A stretch of 64,000 bases of DNA from Saccharum officinarum (lineage: Eukaryota; Streptophyta; Magnoliopsida; Poales; Poaceae). The stretch is from positions 22,671,553-22,735,552 of the forward strand of contig CM036199.1 in the NCBI GenBank assembly GCA_020631735.1. The letters are read 5' to 3'. The notes beneath the pieces were generated by a model. That model saw only the letters and a list, made by a program, of their open reading frames with translations. It had not been told where the DNA came from and searched no databases. The stretch's first letter is position 1; every line of letters begins with the position of its first letter. Shown here one piece after another: positions 45,187 to 57,151 of this stretch. Made by a program: the position numbers and the translations under genes.

Positions 45187-48118
45187 CGGCGCAGGGGATG
45201 GCCGCAGCGGGGGAGGGACGCTTCTGCCGGCCGGCCGCGGCGGAGCCTGAGGGCGGAGGGGCGCAGATCTGCGGGGGCCGACGAGGACGCACGCGCTCGC
45301 CCAACAGGCCCGAGTCGGGTGGGGATAGCTTCGGCACGAGAAAACCAAAGGAGAGCGAGGGAGAAGGAACGGCAAGAGAGGCGCGTGGCGCCGCAACCCT
45401 CGACTCTGGAAGTCTGGACTTGACGGAAGAGAGGCGTGTGGCGCGGACGGGCTGTAGCTCTCTCGACTCTGGAAGGAAGTCTGGACAGGGGAGACATGTT
45501 CGGGGTTTCCAGAGAGTTTTGGCTTATGGTGGCGTTTGGATACTTGATACGGAGGGTGGGTTAGGGAAACGAGGGGGAGGATAGATTTCATCCCATGTTT
45601 GGATAATAGGAAAGGGAAATGAGGCCAGACTGGGACAGGGAAATACAGCTGCCATATCCCAGTGATCTAAACCCGATGAGAGGAGTGGATTTTAAATGGG
45701 AAATGAAGCTATTGCGCTACCAGACATCTCCAATTCGATGGGTGGAAGGACGAAGAGCAGCCATACTTGCGAACACAATGTTGAAATATGCTCTTGTATT
45801 TCGTTTTGTGATGAGTGATTGTCAACGTGATCCACGAAGAAGGTTGAGTGGTGACTAACCCTACCATGACGAAAGCTATGTGTGCGATATGTCTCTTGGC
45901 TTGTGTTGTGCAGGTGTGGAGCTCGGAGGCGGTGGTCGACGGCTTGGTGAAGGTCAAGTAGAGACGTGCCGTGCCGACGGACTGGGAGCGGTGAAGGGAA
46001 GACGAGAGACCAGGAGGTCAGGTGACTAGCCGCGGTGGCTGCCACCTGGGACATTGACATACGCAAGTGTACATGGGAGTGACCGTGTTGACCGAGTCAA
46101 GACAGAGGACATACAAGTCGAGCGGGGCTCAGAGGCCTTGACGGCTGGCCGGTCGAGGACGGCAGTGACACGCGTCGAGGAGGGGACGCGTATGGAGTAC
46201 GCTACTCGCGAGCGGGTTTGGTGGTTTGGGCCTCAAAACCATCGGTGGCGGGTTTACGGGTTTGGGCCTCAAAACCCGGACGGAGGTTCCGAGCAGAAAC
46301 GAACAGCACGTGGTGGCATCTGGAAGTTCGCGTCGAGGCGAAGCTACTAATGAGGAGGTGCGGTGGCCGTCGGATGAAGATGACATCGGGTTGGACCATA
46401 ACGTCCTTGGGCTAAGTGGTTTGACTCAATTGTATCCAGGGGCAAAACTGAAATTGTGTAATAGCCCTGTTAAATAGGATGAGGAAGCCCCCATCTTCCT
46501 CACCTCCTCCATTTGTATTTTCTTTCATCCTTTGTTAGGGTTTCCCCTCCTCTTAGGTGCTTGTGAGAGAGAGGTCTATTAATCTATGTGTTTACTGTAA
46601 GAACCAAGAATTCAAGTGGGAAAGAAGGTCCCGAATCCTCCTTGTGTCCTTCGGGATTTGGAAGAAGTTTTGTTCTTGTGATTTGTGATATGTTCTCCGC
46701 GTTCTTCTTCTTTCCCCTCGCGTTCTTGAGTCGATTCTTCATTTCTAGACCATTTTGGTTCGTTCTTGTTGCCTTGATTTGAGCTATGACGTGAGTTGAG
46801 CCTTTTCACCGAAGAAAATCAACCAATTCCTAACGAGATCGCAGATCGGACGATTTCTTGGTCTAGGTCTCAAAAACCGATGTCTTTTCATTCTTCTTCG
46901 ATTTCTCGTGATAGGCTTGAAATCGGGTGTTGATGTATTGAAGATATCTTCTCAACACTCCCAAGAAACTACCTGCAAAGTTTCAAGTCAATCCGAGTTG
47001 TTTTGATCGAGTTTTGACCCGTTCTTCCTCGGTTCGTGCTTCTGTTTCTGGACAACGCGGAGCCAACGCATAACCTCCGGAACGCGGAGCCTCCGGGGAA
47101 AAACGCGGAACCTCCAGGGGAAAACGTGGAGCCTCCGCACCTGCTGCTGAAAATTTATGTTTGGACTCTCCGAGTGCTCATTTTGAGATCCGTCTTTTGC
47201 TTTGATTTTCTAACGTCTCAAGAATCTTTTTCTAAGTACTCTTGTTACCGGTTGGCATGGGTACTTTGGGTCGAGAACTCGCTTCCTCTCTATAGGAGTT
47301 GAGTATCTCTTTTTTGTCCCTCGGTTTAGTTCTTGTTCTGTGCTCGTTTGTGGTGTACCGCTGCGTTCCTAGGGAACATCCACCTACTAGTTGGGTCGTG
47401 GACATCATGGTGTTTTATTCGCGCTTTTAGTAGTAATTTTAAGACAGTAGCCAATTATTTTCGAAAGAAATTTTCGGCTCTCATTCACCCTCCTCTGGTC
47501 GCCATTTTTAGTTCTTTAATACTTGGACTCTTGGAGGCCTCCTCATCTCATCGAACGGAAGCTACTGGTGTCGCCGCTCGGGCCGCCGAAGCCACAGCCC
47601 TGGCTCGCATGTGCCGTGGCGCCGCTGCGCCTCGGATGCGCCACGTCACCGGAGCAGTAGTGGCTCGCCTCGAATGCGCCGCGCCGCCGGAGCAGCAGGC
47701 GCTCGTCTCGGCCCCGCCATAGCCGCACCGACCATGCCGTCACAGCTGCACCTCGGTTGCCGCAAACCCGCGGCCGCAGGCCGTCCGAGCCGCTGCCTCC
47801 AACGCACTCGAACTGCTTCCTCTCGCGCTCGAGCCGCTGCGTCCCACTCACTCACTCTTGTGCGGCCGCTAGGCAGAAAGTAGAACTACAGAAGCTAACG
47901 CCTGGGAGGAGCGAGTCGGAGACCTGAAGATTGTAGATGGGCCAAGTGGGAGAAAATGTATAGTTATTTTATATTTTAATTTTAGTGGGCCCCACAATGC
48001 ATCCCTAACCCAAACCATGAACAATCCAAACATTGGTTAAGGATATAAACCTTGTATCCCTAACCCATACCATGTCTTTCTTATCCCACTATATTTCTCT
48101 ATCCCTATCAAACACCGC
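45187..48118. repeat. GC-rich repeat block and possible 2.6-kb element (right-arm copy)
   Basis: Mirror of 5464-8394. It has the same terminal resemblance and internal GGAGGCTCCGCGTT units (47055-47135). It differs from the left arm by short indels, about 12 bases in total, in the GC-rich part around 47760-47880. Confidence 0.45.
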
Positions 48119-48274
48119 CGGTAAGTCTTGTGCTGGGGCAAATTGTGTTGTCTCCGGTTTCCAGAGGGCTTAACGAGAAACACAGCTGAAGCCTACCAGG
48201 TTCCAAAGAATGTGAACTACTACTCCATAAGTCCATGCATAGCTCCTATTTCTTAAAATAAATTAGACCATCTT

Positions 48275-48415
48275 GGGTCTTATTTGAATGTAGATGGATT
48301 CGCATCAATCCATATATATTTGGGGTGGATTAAAGTGGAACTAAAACTAAATTTCACCCTAATCCATCCCAACATATGTGAATGGAGATGAATCCGACAA
48401 TATCCAAACAAGGCC
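48275..48415. mobile_element. MITE (right-arm copy of 5168-5308)
   Basis: Same inverted ends, GGGTCTTATTTGAAT and the complement of GGCCTTGTTTGGAT. Confidence 0.7.
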
Positions 48416-48481
48416 TTAGGTATCTCCAAAAGTTTCGTAACTTTTTAGTTAGATGCTAATGCTATAAACCGAGAAAATTGC

Positions 48482-49107
48482 ATATTTAGAACTCCAATCG
48501 TCGCGCGTCATAGTTTTGGGACTCCAAATCGTCGCGCGTCATAGTTTTGAGACTCCAAACGTTGACTTCGTAAAAATAGGACTCCAAACGTTGGACACTT
48601 GTTTTTTTTTGCCATTATGTGTATTTTCTCCTTTTCCTAATATTCCTCAATGTATTTGGCACCTAACAAGATGATTTTGCCCTTCCTCGCAGCGTTGGCA
48701 TGATGGATGTGGCGTCAGCGCGATGGGCGCGTCCGATGGAAAAAAAAATTGAGGATGGCCTCGACCACGCCCGTGTCTCGGCCTTCCCTCTCGGCCGCTC
48801 AGATCGCACAAGTGGTGGCCCCAACCAGCGGCGAGGCGGAGCTCCCCGGTGAGTGCCCTGCCGTCCTTCCCTCTTGGTCCCTCAGATCCTGCAGGCGGCG
48901 GCCCCAAGTAGTGGCGAGGCGGAGCTTGTTCGACGACATTTTTTTCTTTTTTTTATTCGGTAATGGGCAAAATCGTCTTGTTAAATACATGGAGGAATTA
49001 CTACAAAAGAGTGAAAATACTCATAATGGCAAAAAAAAATCAAGTGTCCAACGTTTAGAGTCCTATATGTATAAAGTCGACGTTTGGAGTCCCAAAACTG
49101 CACAACG
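48482..49107. mobile_element. Non-autonomous TIR element (right-arm copy of 4475-5100)
   Basis: Same long inverted ends and GC-rich interior. A single base difference from the left arm is visible near 48725 (GATGGGCG versus GATAGGCG). Confidence 0.5.
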
Positions 49108-49372
49108 TGATGATTGGTGCTACCCATTTTTCTTGGATTGGCTCAAAAGCTATTGTAATTTCCATCCAAAATAGGGCCTTGCGTGTAAAATAGTGGATCG
49201 CTATTTATATCCGCGATGCAGATTAGGTGCTATTTGTAAAATAGTGGAGCTTGATTAATAAATTACTAAAGTAGGGAGTAATTTGTAAATTTCAGTTGCG
49301 GCGGGTGCCAGCCGCTGGCCGTAACGGCCACCGCCACCGGGTTCTGGCCGCGGCGCTCCAGGGCTCGGGGCT

Positions 49373-52052
49373 TTTTTTTCAAAAGATCCGTTACCGGCTT
49401 TCAAGAATAAGGTAGTAGAAACACAGTGAAAACAAAGTACAACAGATTTGGCGCGAGAGGCGCCCACCCTTTTGTGTTGCCTCACGAAAATGTGAAGCCC
49501 CACCACCCCTACACTGACTACTGATGGTTTACATTGAAAATATTACAAACACTCTGATTGGCGTAGTTTATCATTAGCTAAACTAACTAACTGGGCCCAG
49601 CTAGCAGCATTCCATGATGAGGCGCCTGGGAAGGCACCACGAGCTCCACCCCCTTGTTACCTGCAAGAATCCAAGTTCTGCCTTCATCTTGGATCAGCCT
49701 AAACAGCTGCTTGGCTGATTTGCTTGCTCTGTTAAAAATTATGTTGTTCCTCTCCTTCCAAATTTCCTAAGCAGTGAGCACGGTCACCAAGCGAATGCCT
49801 TCCTTTCTGGCTCCCAGACCACTATCACCCAATTCAATGAACCACTGTTGAAGATCTACGGTCTGTTGCTAGTTCGCTGGGTTCAAAGCCGATGCCGATA
49901 TCCATGAAGCAACTTTCTGTCAGACTTGTCTTGCAAATGGGCATTCATGCAGGAGGTGGAAGATAGTCTCCAGGTTCCGAACACATAACGGGCAAAAATA
50001 TTCATTAGGCCAGCCCCTGATCAACAGCCGCGCGGCAGTCCATACTCGATTTTGTAGCATCAACCAGATGAAGAATCGGCATTTTGGGGGTGCCTTTGTT
50101 TTCCAGGTGATGTTCGCAGTCATGGACCTTGTCTTACCGACAAATTGCAGGTAATACGCAGACCTCGCCGTGTACTGGCCGTCCGCAGTGTGGTGCCAGG
50201 TTATACTGTCCTTCTCATCAGGGTTGAGTATGATGGGCTGCAGCCTATCCCAAAGTGATATGAAATCTGATATTAAGTTCACTGTCATGTCGTAATCAAC
50301 ATCCTGTATCCATTTGCTGTCTGTGATGGCGTCCTTGACGGTGCGATTCTTCCTCTTGCTATGCTTGTATAATGTAGGGTATAAGGTAGCTGGCGCCTCT
50401 CCTTGCATCCATCGCGAGGTCCAGAACGTTGCTCTCTCACCGTTTCCCACCGTCACCAGAGTAGCCGCATTGAACAGAGCGAGGTCATGGTTGTCAACTT
50501 GCAGCTCGAAGCCCCTCCAAGGTCTGTCCTTCTCATCCCATAAGAACCATAGCCAGCGAAGTCTCAAGGCTCTGCTGAATTTTTCCAACTCAATAATACC
50601 TGCACCACCGTTTGGTGTGGGCATACAGGCCTTAGCCCAAGCAACTTTGCGTTTACCACCAGATATGTCCTTATCTCCTGCCCATAGAAATCTTTTCCAC
50701 ATCTTGTCTAGTTCTTTAATGAAATTCTTGGGGGCTTTGACTATTGTCAGCAGATAGATAGGCAAAGAGCTGAGTACCGAGCGGACTAGCTCCCTACGGC
50801 CTGCGACGTTCACCAGGCGGCCTTTCCAACCCGCCACCCTGGCCTTTGCTCAGTCAAGTATATATTGGATGTGGACCATTCTGAGTCTGCCAAGGGTTAG
50901 GGGGAGCCCAAAATACTGCATTGGGAAATTCACCCTGGGCCCTGGAAAGTCCTGGAGAACGGATTCAATGTCAATGTCCGCACATCTGATCAGTGCTACG
51001 GTGCTCTTTTGCATGTTAATCCTGAGGCCAGTAGCGTCGCCAAAAGCCTGCAAGATATCCATGATGCATGAAATGTCTTCCTGTTTTGGGTTAGTGAAGA
51101 TGACCGCATCGTCTGCATACATGGATATCTGTAGGCTAGCGTTTCTTCCATTCAGCTTGGAGAGGAGTCCCTGTTCTATCGCCCAATGGAAGATGTTGTT
51201 TAGAACACCGATGGCCAGGACGAATAGATACGGTGACAGGGGGTCGCCCTGTCGGAGACCTCTCCGATGCCTGATCCTGTCGCCCGGGCAACCATTCAGC
51301 ATGACACTGGATGAGAAAGTTTTGAAAATCGAGACCAGCCATTCAATCCATCTGGTTGGGAAGCCTTTCCTGCTGAGCAGCTCCAGCATGTATTCCCATG
51401 AGATCGAATCAAACACCTTTGTGATGTCAACTTTGATGAGGCAGGCTGGCGTTCAAGTTCTGTGATAGTGTCTCGCGAGGCCTCTGACATACATGTAATT
51501 ATCTTGAATGCAACGCCTTTTGATGAATGCGCTCTGAGCTGATGAGATCAGGCTGTCGATGTAACAAGATAGCCGAGCTGCAAGCACCTTAGTCAAGAGC
51601 TTCGCAAAGGAGTGTATTAGGCTGATAGGCCTAAAATCCTTAGGCTCGGTCGAAACTTCGACCTTAGGGAGCAGCACAATTCGAGCTCTGTTCAGATATT
51701 CCAGTGCACTATCATAGTGTAGATAGACAGCATTGAAAGCTGACAGGATGTCTGCCTAGACAATGTCCCAGCAATGTTTGTAAAAATCGTCAGTGAGGCC
51801 GTCGGGCCCTGGTGCTTTTCCATTTGGGAGTTCCTTCACTGCTGCTCCAATCTCGTCCACTGTGAAGGGCCTGTCAAGCTCAAGCCCCGGTTGTTGTTGC
51901 AGCTGTGTAAGCTGAAGCTGTTGCCAGTGTTGTCTTCACACTTTTTTCCCTAGGAGATTCTCAAAGAATTCGTCCAGGACCAACTGCTTTTCCTCATGCT
52001 TCAAAGCCCATGAGCCATCATGCCTCTTTAGCGATGGGATATATTGCCTAGG
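49373..52052 (-). mobile_element. LINE reverse transcriptase copy (right arm)
   Basis: Mirror of 1530-4209, with YADD at 51108-51119 and the same seven in-frame stops. The encoded segments are identical in both arms, so every lesion predates the duplication or the arms are copies of one sequence. Confidence 0.88.
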
Positions 52053-52617
52053 CAAGAGTTCGCCCGTGCACCAACCCAATTCTCCCCTAGGTGGACGTTC
52101 GCTTCGGGGTCGCGCGCATGCGCGGCATTTGTGGTGGAGGTGCGATCGCGGAGCCATGGATGGGGACAGCGAGCGGCGGACTCCGCGACGGCGGGCGACG
52201 CCGCGTGCTGGCATGGCTCGGAGCGCGCGAGGCCCACCGCAGACAGTCAGACAGGCTCGATAGGATGCCTGACCCAGTGCGCTGGATGTAAGTTCTCCAC
52301 TAAACCAATATTTGTTCATCCAGTTACGCGTGAATTGCTCCAACTTCATGGTTGATTTTCAGTGCACAATTTTTACGGAATAATTACCAATTTATCGTTT
52401 CCTACTGGCTACTAGTTTCAAACTATGTTCTGCATCTGCAGCACACTATAGTATATTGCATCGCTCCAATTTCCTGAATCATGTTAATCTAAGAGCTAGT
52501 ATGGAAGCACCATCCCTTGTAAATCATGTCCGTGTGGTTTTGGTGCGTACCTGCCATATTTAGATGGTGTGTGTGGTAATTACCTTTTACCATATTGGAT
52601 TCATTCTCTGTCGCCGT

Positions 52618-53290
52618 TCAATTGTTTGCTGTTCCACTCAAGTCATGGGATCGCCGTGAGTACTCCTTTATGAGAGAATTCAGAGCTCTTGTTCTCCATT
52701 AATTTTGAGGGTGTGCCATATTCTATAAGTCTTCCTGCTCAGCAATAATTCATTAAAGCACACACATATTAGTAATCCAGCAGTCACGTCTCACGTCTGG
52801 TAGCATGTAGAGAACCGGTGCTTCAATCACGTGACTTACCTGCACCGGAAACAACAACGAGATCACTGTCGATTACGGTGTGGATTCTGTGAGCTTTTGT
52901 CAATACTGTGCAATTTACGAATTCCTCGCAGGCCATTTCTTGGATAATTGCATCAGTGAAGGAGTCAACGGAAGCAGTTGCCTCATTCAGAACAAGAACA
53001 TTGCTTCGCTTCAAGAACATTGCTTCCCTTTAGGAGAACCCTTCCGAGGCAAAATAGTCGCCTCTTCCCAACACTCTAGTTTTCCCCATTCTCGACAACT
53101 GCAGGAAATATCTCATAATCTCAGTGTCAATATCGTTATGGAAGGACTATAGTATCAACCAAATGAAATTTCTTATTCCTGCATCCTAAATTGTTACATT
53201 TGGCTGTGCTCAAAAGAATGCATTACCTGTGGACTCCAGTTTCATTGAGCTTTGCCGAACTATATTGGCATTTGTCCAAAGTCTGTCCAG
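52618..53290 (-). pseudogene. ABCC transporter fragment (right-arm copy)
   Basis: Exons at about 53227-53290, 52840-53098 and 52618-52734, with the same 19-bp duplication, stop, Walker B Asn and frame shift as the left copy. No further ABCC exons are recognised between here and 56690, so the gene is truncated on its 5' side. Confidence 0.8.
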
Positions 53291-53580
53291 AAGAAGGGGG
53301 AAATATATTCCTGGTCATATGCTTGAAGAACTAAAACCCACTTTAGTCTATTCATCACGATTTTATAATAAGTTTTGTATTTTTTTATTTACAGATTGAT
53401 TTTTTATCAAATTACAATTTCATACAAAATTTGTATCAGGTTTTTACTGCTATAGATTATGAGAGAACTCTGGAGCACTGGTTTGCATCTGTAGTTCTCT
53501 AAAACAAGTGCACTTTTACATGTGCTTTTCTACTTTACCCAGAGCCACATTTAAGCCTTCATAGTGAACAACCACTGGGC

Positions 53581-55436
53581 TTGGTAATTTAGCCATGAAT
53601 GTTACCAAAATTTATTCACAAAAGATATTATCGTCCACAACTTGTTTTCTGGATGTCGAACATTAAGTGTGAGCAATAATGACTGATGCTACAAAGATTT
53701 AGCCTCTACAAAATTTCGTATCTAGTGACTAAATTGGACGGTTTTTGATAAAATCGACAATGTTCCATATTCAGTTACTAGTAGTAACCTCCTCGCAAAA
53801 AGAAAAAAGAAAAGAAAAGAAAAAGAGTTACTAGTGGTAACGAGTCGACACTGGCAGGGACCTGGAACATTGGTTCTTGTCATTCGTTGAGTGCATCTCT
53901 GAGAGGTTACTCACTATCTTCACACCTCAGCCATGTATTAAAAGGAGTCATAGTTCAGAAATCCTGTTGGTGGTCCACTTGTGCCCAGCAACTAATTCCA
54001 CTTTGGTGGCGCTCCACAATAGGTGGTAGTGATTTCCTCCCTGTCCTAGTGGAAACAGTCATCCACTAACTACGCAGGTGATCTTTTGAATTTATCTCTG
54101 AATACTTAAGGATTGTTTAGTTGAGACTCGAGAGTGTTATCTTACAAGAAACTGAGATCTTGTCAACTTTAATAGCATTGTATCAGGAGCTGATTTAAGT
54201 AGATGGACGGCCATCCTGCTTTATTACACTTCAAAATTAGGAAGTGCAATGCTTTGGATAAGCATGAGCTAGTGGCTGAACAGGAAGGCCACATTGCTCT
54301 AGTTCCACATTGTTAAAAGGAGTAGCTATAAAGGTGGAAAGTGTCCATTTAGCTTTATGTAAAGGCAACTTTTTCCCCTATTGTTTGTCAGTTGATTTAG
54401 TTCCATATCACTTATTGAATATCATTTATTGATAAACAACACTTAATGAGGCTTAAGCACCAGGCTGATAAGGAACTTGTATATCTACATAATAATTGAA
54501 AATCTGTTAATGTATGCTATTGGAGAAACTGAAAGTGCAAAAACAAATGAATAAAAATAAAATGGCGGAGATAATAAGGTACATTTTCTATGCTGTAAAA
54601 GAGGTAGTCAATAGTTTTACTAGTATATATGCCATCAGAACTGGAACGGGATAGCAGCTCCTTAGTAGTGCTTGCAGACGTCCAGCGGATCGTACATTAG
54701 GTTATGCAATGTTCTCTTGAGTAAAATACTTTCGGATAACATTAGGTCGGGAAGTGGACTGGGAATTTATATGGAGAAGGAATATAGTTCGAATTGACAT
54801 CTGATGAGGCAATAACAGCACTGGTGTGAGTTCCAGCAAATGAGCACTTAAAACAGTAAACTTTGGTCCAACTTTTATTGTCCTTTCTCCACTAAAACAT
54901 GGTGCGCTGGCCAATATAAAATGGCACCATGCAGATTCCCAGTTCTTGCAATATATATAGCTGGACAAGTATCACCTGCAGACATCATCATCCTCACCTG
55001 GGTACAAACTAGCCCCTCTCCCCTCCCCTTGTTCACAACCCCTATAAACCATGGAAGATGCATGGCTTGAGCATCTACATGGTTCTTGAGAGTTAAAGCT
55101 GCATGAGGATGGATAGTGGAAACTGAGCTCCTCAAGAAGCATTCAGTTTCGTGGTGCCTTTCCTGACCTCCCTGGTGGTCAGCTGAGGTACACACAAACC
55201 GGCAAGTCACAATACGGCAATGGCGGATTCCATTAGGAGTCCTCCTTTTTTTTTTTTTTTACCGCCTAGTTGTGTCAGGCGGAAGACAAATAACCTAAGT
55301 ATTCATGTGTGATGATCTGTGTATACATTGATGAGACAATGTTTGTCTCATGTGTACTCCAGAAACATTCTACTATACATGAATTGTTGCTTGTTATATC
55401 ATTTGCTTGTCTTTGCCCCCTCGACTGTCTACACAT
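53581..55436. other. Intergenic, outside the visible part of the duplication
   Basis: AT-rich sequence with a purine simple repeat at 53798-53826. No gene is recognised. The left-arm equivalent would lie outside the window. Confidence 0.4.
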
Positions 55437-55537
55437 TATTTTCTCATGCCAGGGGTCGAAAATGAGCATGTATTGTTGATGGCATATTTTCTCATACTAG
55501 GGGTCGAAAAAAATGAGCATATATTGTTGATGGCGTA
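55437..55537. repeat. Two-copy 50-bp tandem repeat
   Basis: A unit beginning ATTTTCTCAT, containing AGGGGTCGAAAA and TATTGTTGATGGC, occurs twice back to back with a few changes and a small A-run length difference. Confidence 0.7.
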
Positions 55538-56260
55538 TTTGTATTGTTGTTATTATGTTGTTTCAAATTATTTTGACACTTGCTGTTGTTGCTTGTAAAT
55601 TGTAAGTCGTAGTTGAGCTGTACATCACTACAAGGGAGAATATTTTTGGTTGATAAAAATAAAACTGTTATCTGAAATATGATGATGATAAGAAGATTTT
55701 TAAGAAATAGAAAGAGGAGCGAGAAAAGGACACACTTTCCTTTGGCCCGTCTTAGAGAGTAGGACATATCTTGTGCATGTTGGCAAGCAACAAAGTATTT
55801 CTGGACTGGAAGACATGACCTATCATACCTGTATTTTAATTTTTTACTGCCTTCTGAAAGTAGGAACCTTAGACCTTGTCCTTGGGCTTTGGTATATTGT
55901 ATTTTTTTGGCACTCAGGTTACAAAAGCTATAGCAACAATTCTTCTTTGACGTATTGATCTTCTAAAAATTTGAAACGATGTACTGCTCTGCTATGTTTC
56001 GGTTTTATCTGAATTGACAATGTTCTTCATCCCTTCTGAAACCAGCTGCTCTAGTCAAATAACTGGAAGAGCTTGCCGTAAAAAAAAAAGTTGGAAAACC
56101 TTATATTCTGCTAACTAAATTCATGCAAAGAATCTATGTGAAGATAATCCTGCGGTATGAGTTCCCAACTTCCAGTATCCATTTGACATGTTACATCTGT
56201 TATTGAGGTCTCATATGTACATCCGTACATGAACTACAGGGGAACAAAATCTAAAAAGCT
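55538..56260. other. Intergenic, AT-rich
   Basis: No coding frame, RNA gene or clear repeat is recognised. Confidence 0.4.
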
Positions 56261-56265
56261 ATCCT

Positions 56266-56696
56266 TGTGTGTTATGATCGGGAAGGTTTATCAGAGACGT
56301 GGCAAGGCTAGTGGCTGAACGGTGGTCCAACAGGCCACCATCCTTGCCTGCGCCTGCCTAGGCCTAGTTTTCAGGGATATTTGTTATTATTATTTGTTAG
56401 ATTTGTTAAGAACATTATTTAGCTTAAGGATAGATCAGTTTGTTAGGATGATGGGTATAAGTTGGAACATTCAGATCTAAAGGAGACAAGCCTGGGATTG
56501 GAGTTATCTCCCCTTGGCCCCTGGGCTTATTGCTCTCGTCATCTTGCGTGTTGTTTCCATCTGCTAATCTTCCAGGCGCCGAGCACGGCGCCTCCACCGC
56601 GCCGCCGCACCTTCAAGCCCAGACCTCCCATCTCCTCCTACTCTCTGAGATCCTGAGTCGCAACAACCTAGTATCAATGTCAGGACCTACCGCCAC
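56266..56696 (+). mobile_element. Possible LTR end plus degenerate primer-binding site, cut by the gap
   Basis: The segment from TGTTATGATCGGG to GAGTCGCAACA, followed by CCTAGTATCAATGTCAGGAC, resembles a grass LTR end and a tRNA-Met primer-binding site with several mismatches. It is then lost in the 100-N gap. A repeat at this point would explain why the assembly stops here. Confidence 0.35.
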
Positions 56697-56796
56697 NNNN
56701 NNNNNNNNNNNNNNNNNNNNNNNNNNNNNNNNNNNNNNNNNNNNNNNNNNNNNNNNNNNNNNNNNNNNNNNNNNNNNNNNNNNNNNNNNNNNNNNN
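56697..56796. other. Scaffold gap, 100 N
   Basis: Exactly 100 unknown bases, about 350-400 bases upstream of the isocitrate dehydrogenase start. The promoter is probably incomplete. Confidence 0.99.
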
Positions 56797-57151
56797 ATTT
56801 TGAAATGGGGATCTTTCTTCGTTCCGACGGACTCACAGTGCTAAAAAAATCCAAAACAACTGTTCGGCGAGCCGTCGGAACTCAGAACTCAGAAGACGGT
56901 GACCTCGAGCCGAACTGCAGTAGCTCCCGCACCAGGTTTTAGCAGGCAACGGTAACGCGACGCTCGACCGCCTGAACTGTAGGGTCGGCCACGTTTTCTC
57001 CCTTCCGGTTCCGGCTCAACCAGCTCTGCCAGTCGCCACACCACGCCCACGCTCCTCTCGCCAGCGCCGGCCCCCGCTTGGCCTCCTCGCCCCCCTCCTC
57101 TTCACCGGCGCGCACACGCGCGCTTGCTCGTTCACGCGCTCGGCACGTGGG

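Larger units (their letters stand above)
37040..53580. repeat. Right arm of the inverted duplication
   Basis: Reverse complement of 1-16496. This arm is continuous with the central region: it reaches into the 3' LTR, which is joined without a gap to the rest of the retrotransposon and to the other half of the F-box gene. It is therefore the better-supported copy of the locus. Confidence 0.95.

Noticed and set aside
45066..45584. A novel hAT-fusion protein of 172 residues
   Set aside because: The hAT part starts after a frame break and the extension is low-complexity GC-rich translation; the left arm shows the same regions as separate repeats.
56530..56844. A coding frame crossing the second gap
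   Set aside because: It depends on reading through unknown bases and has no recognisable domain.
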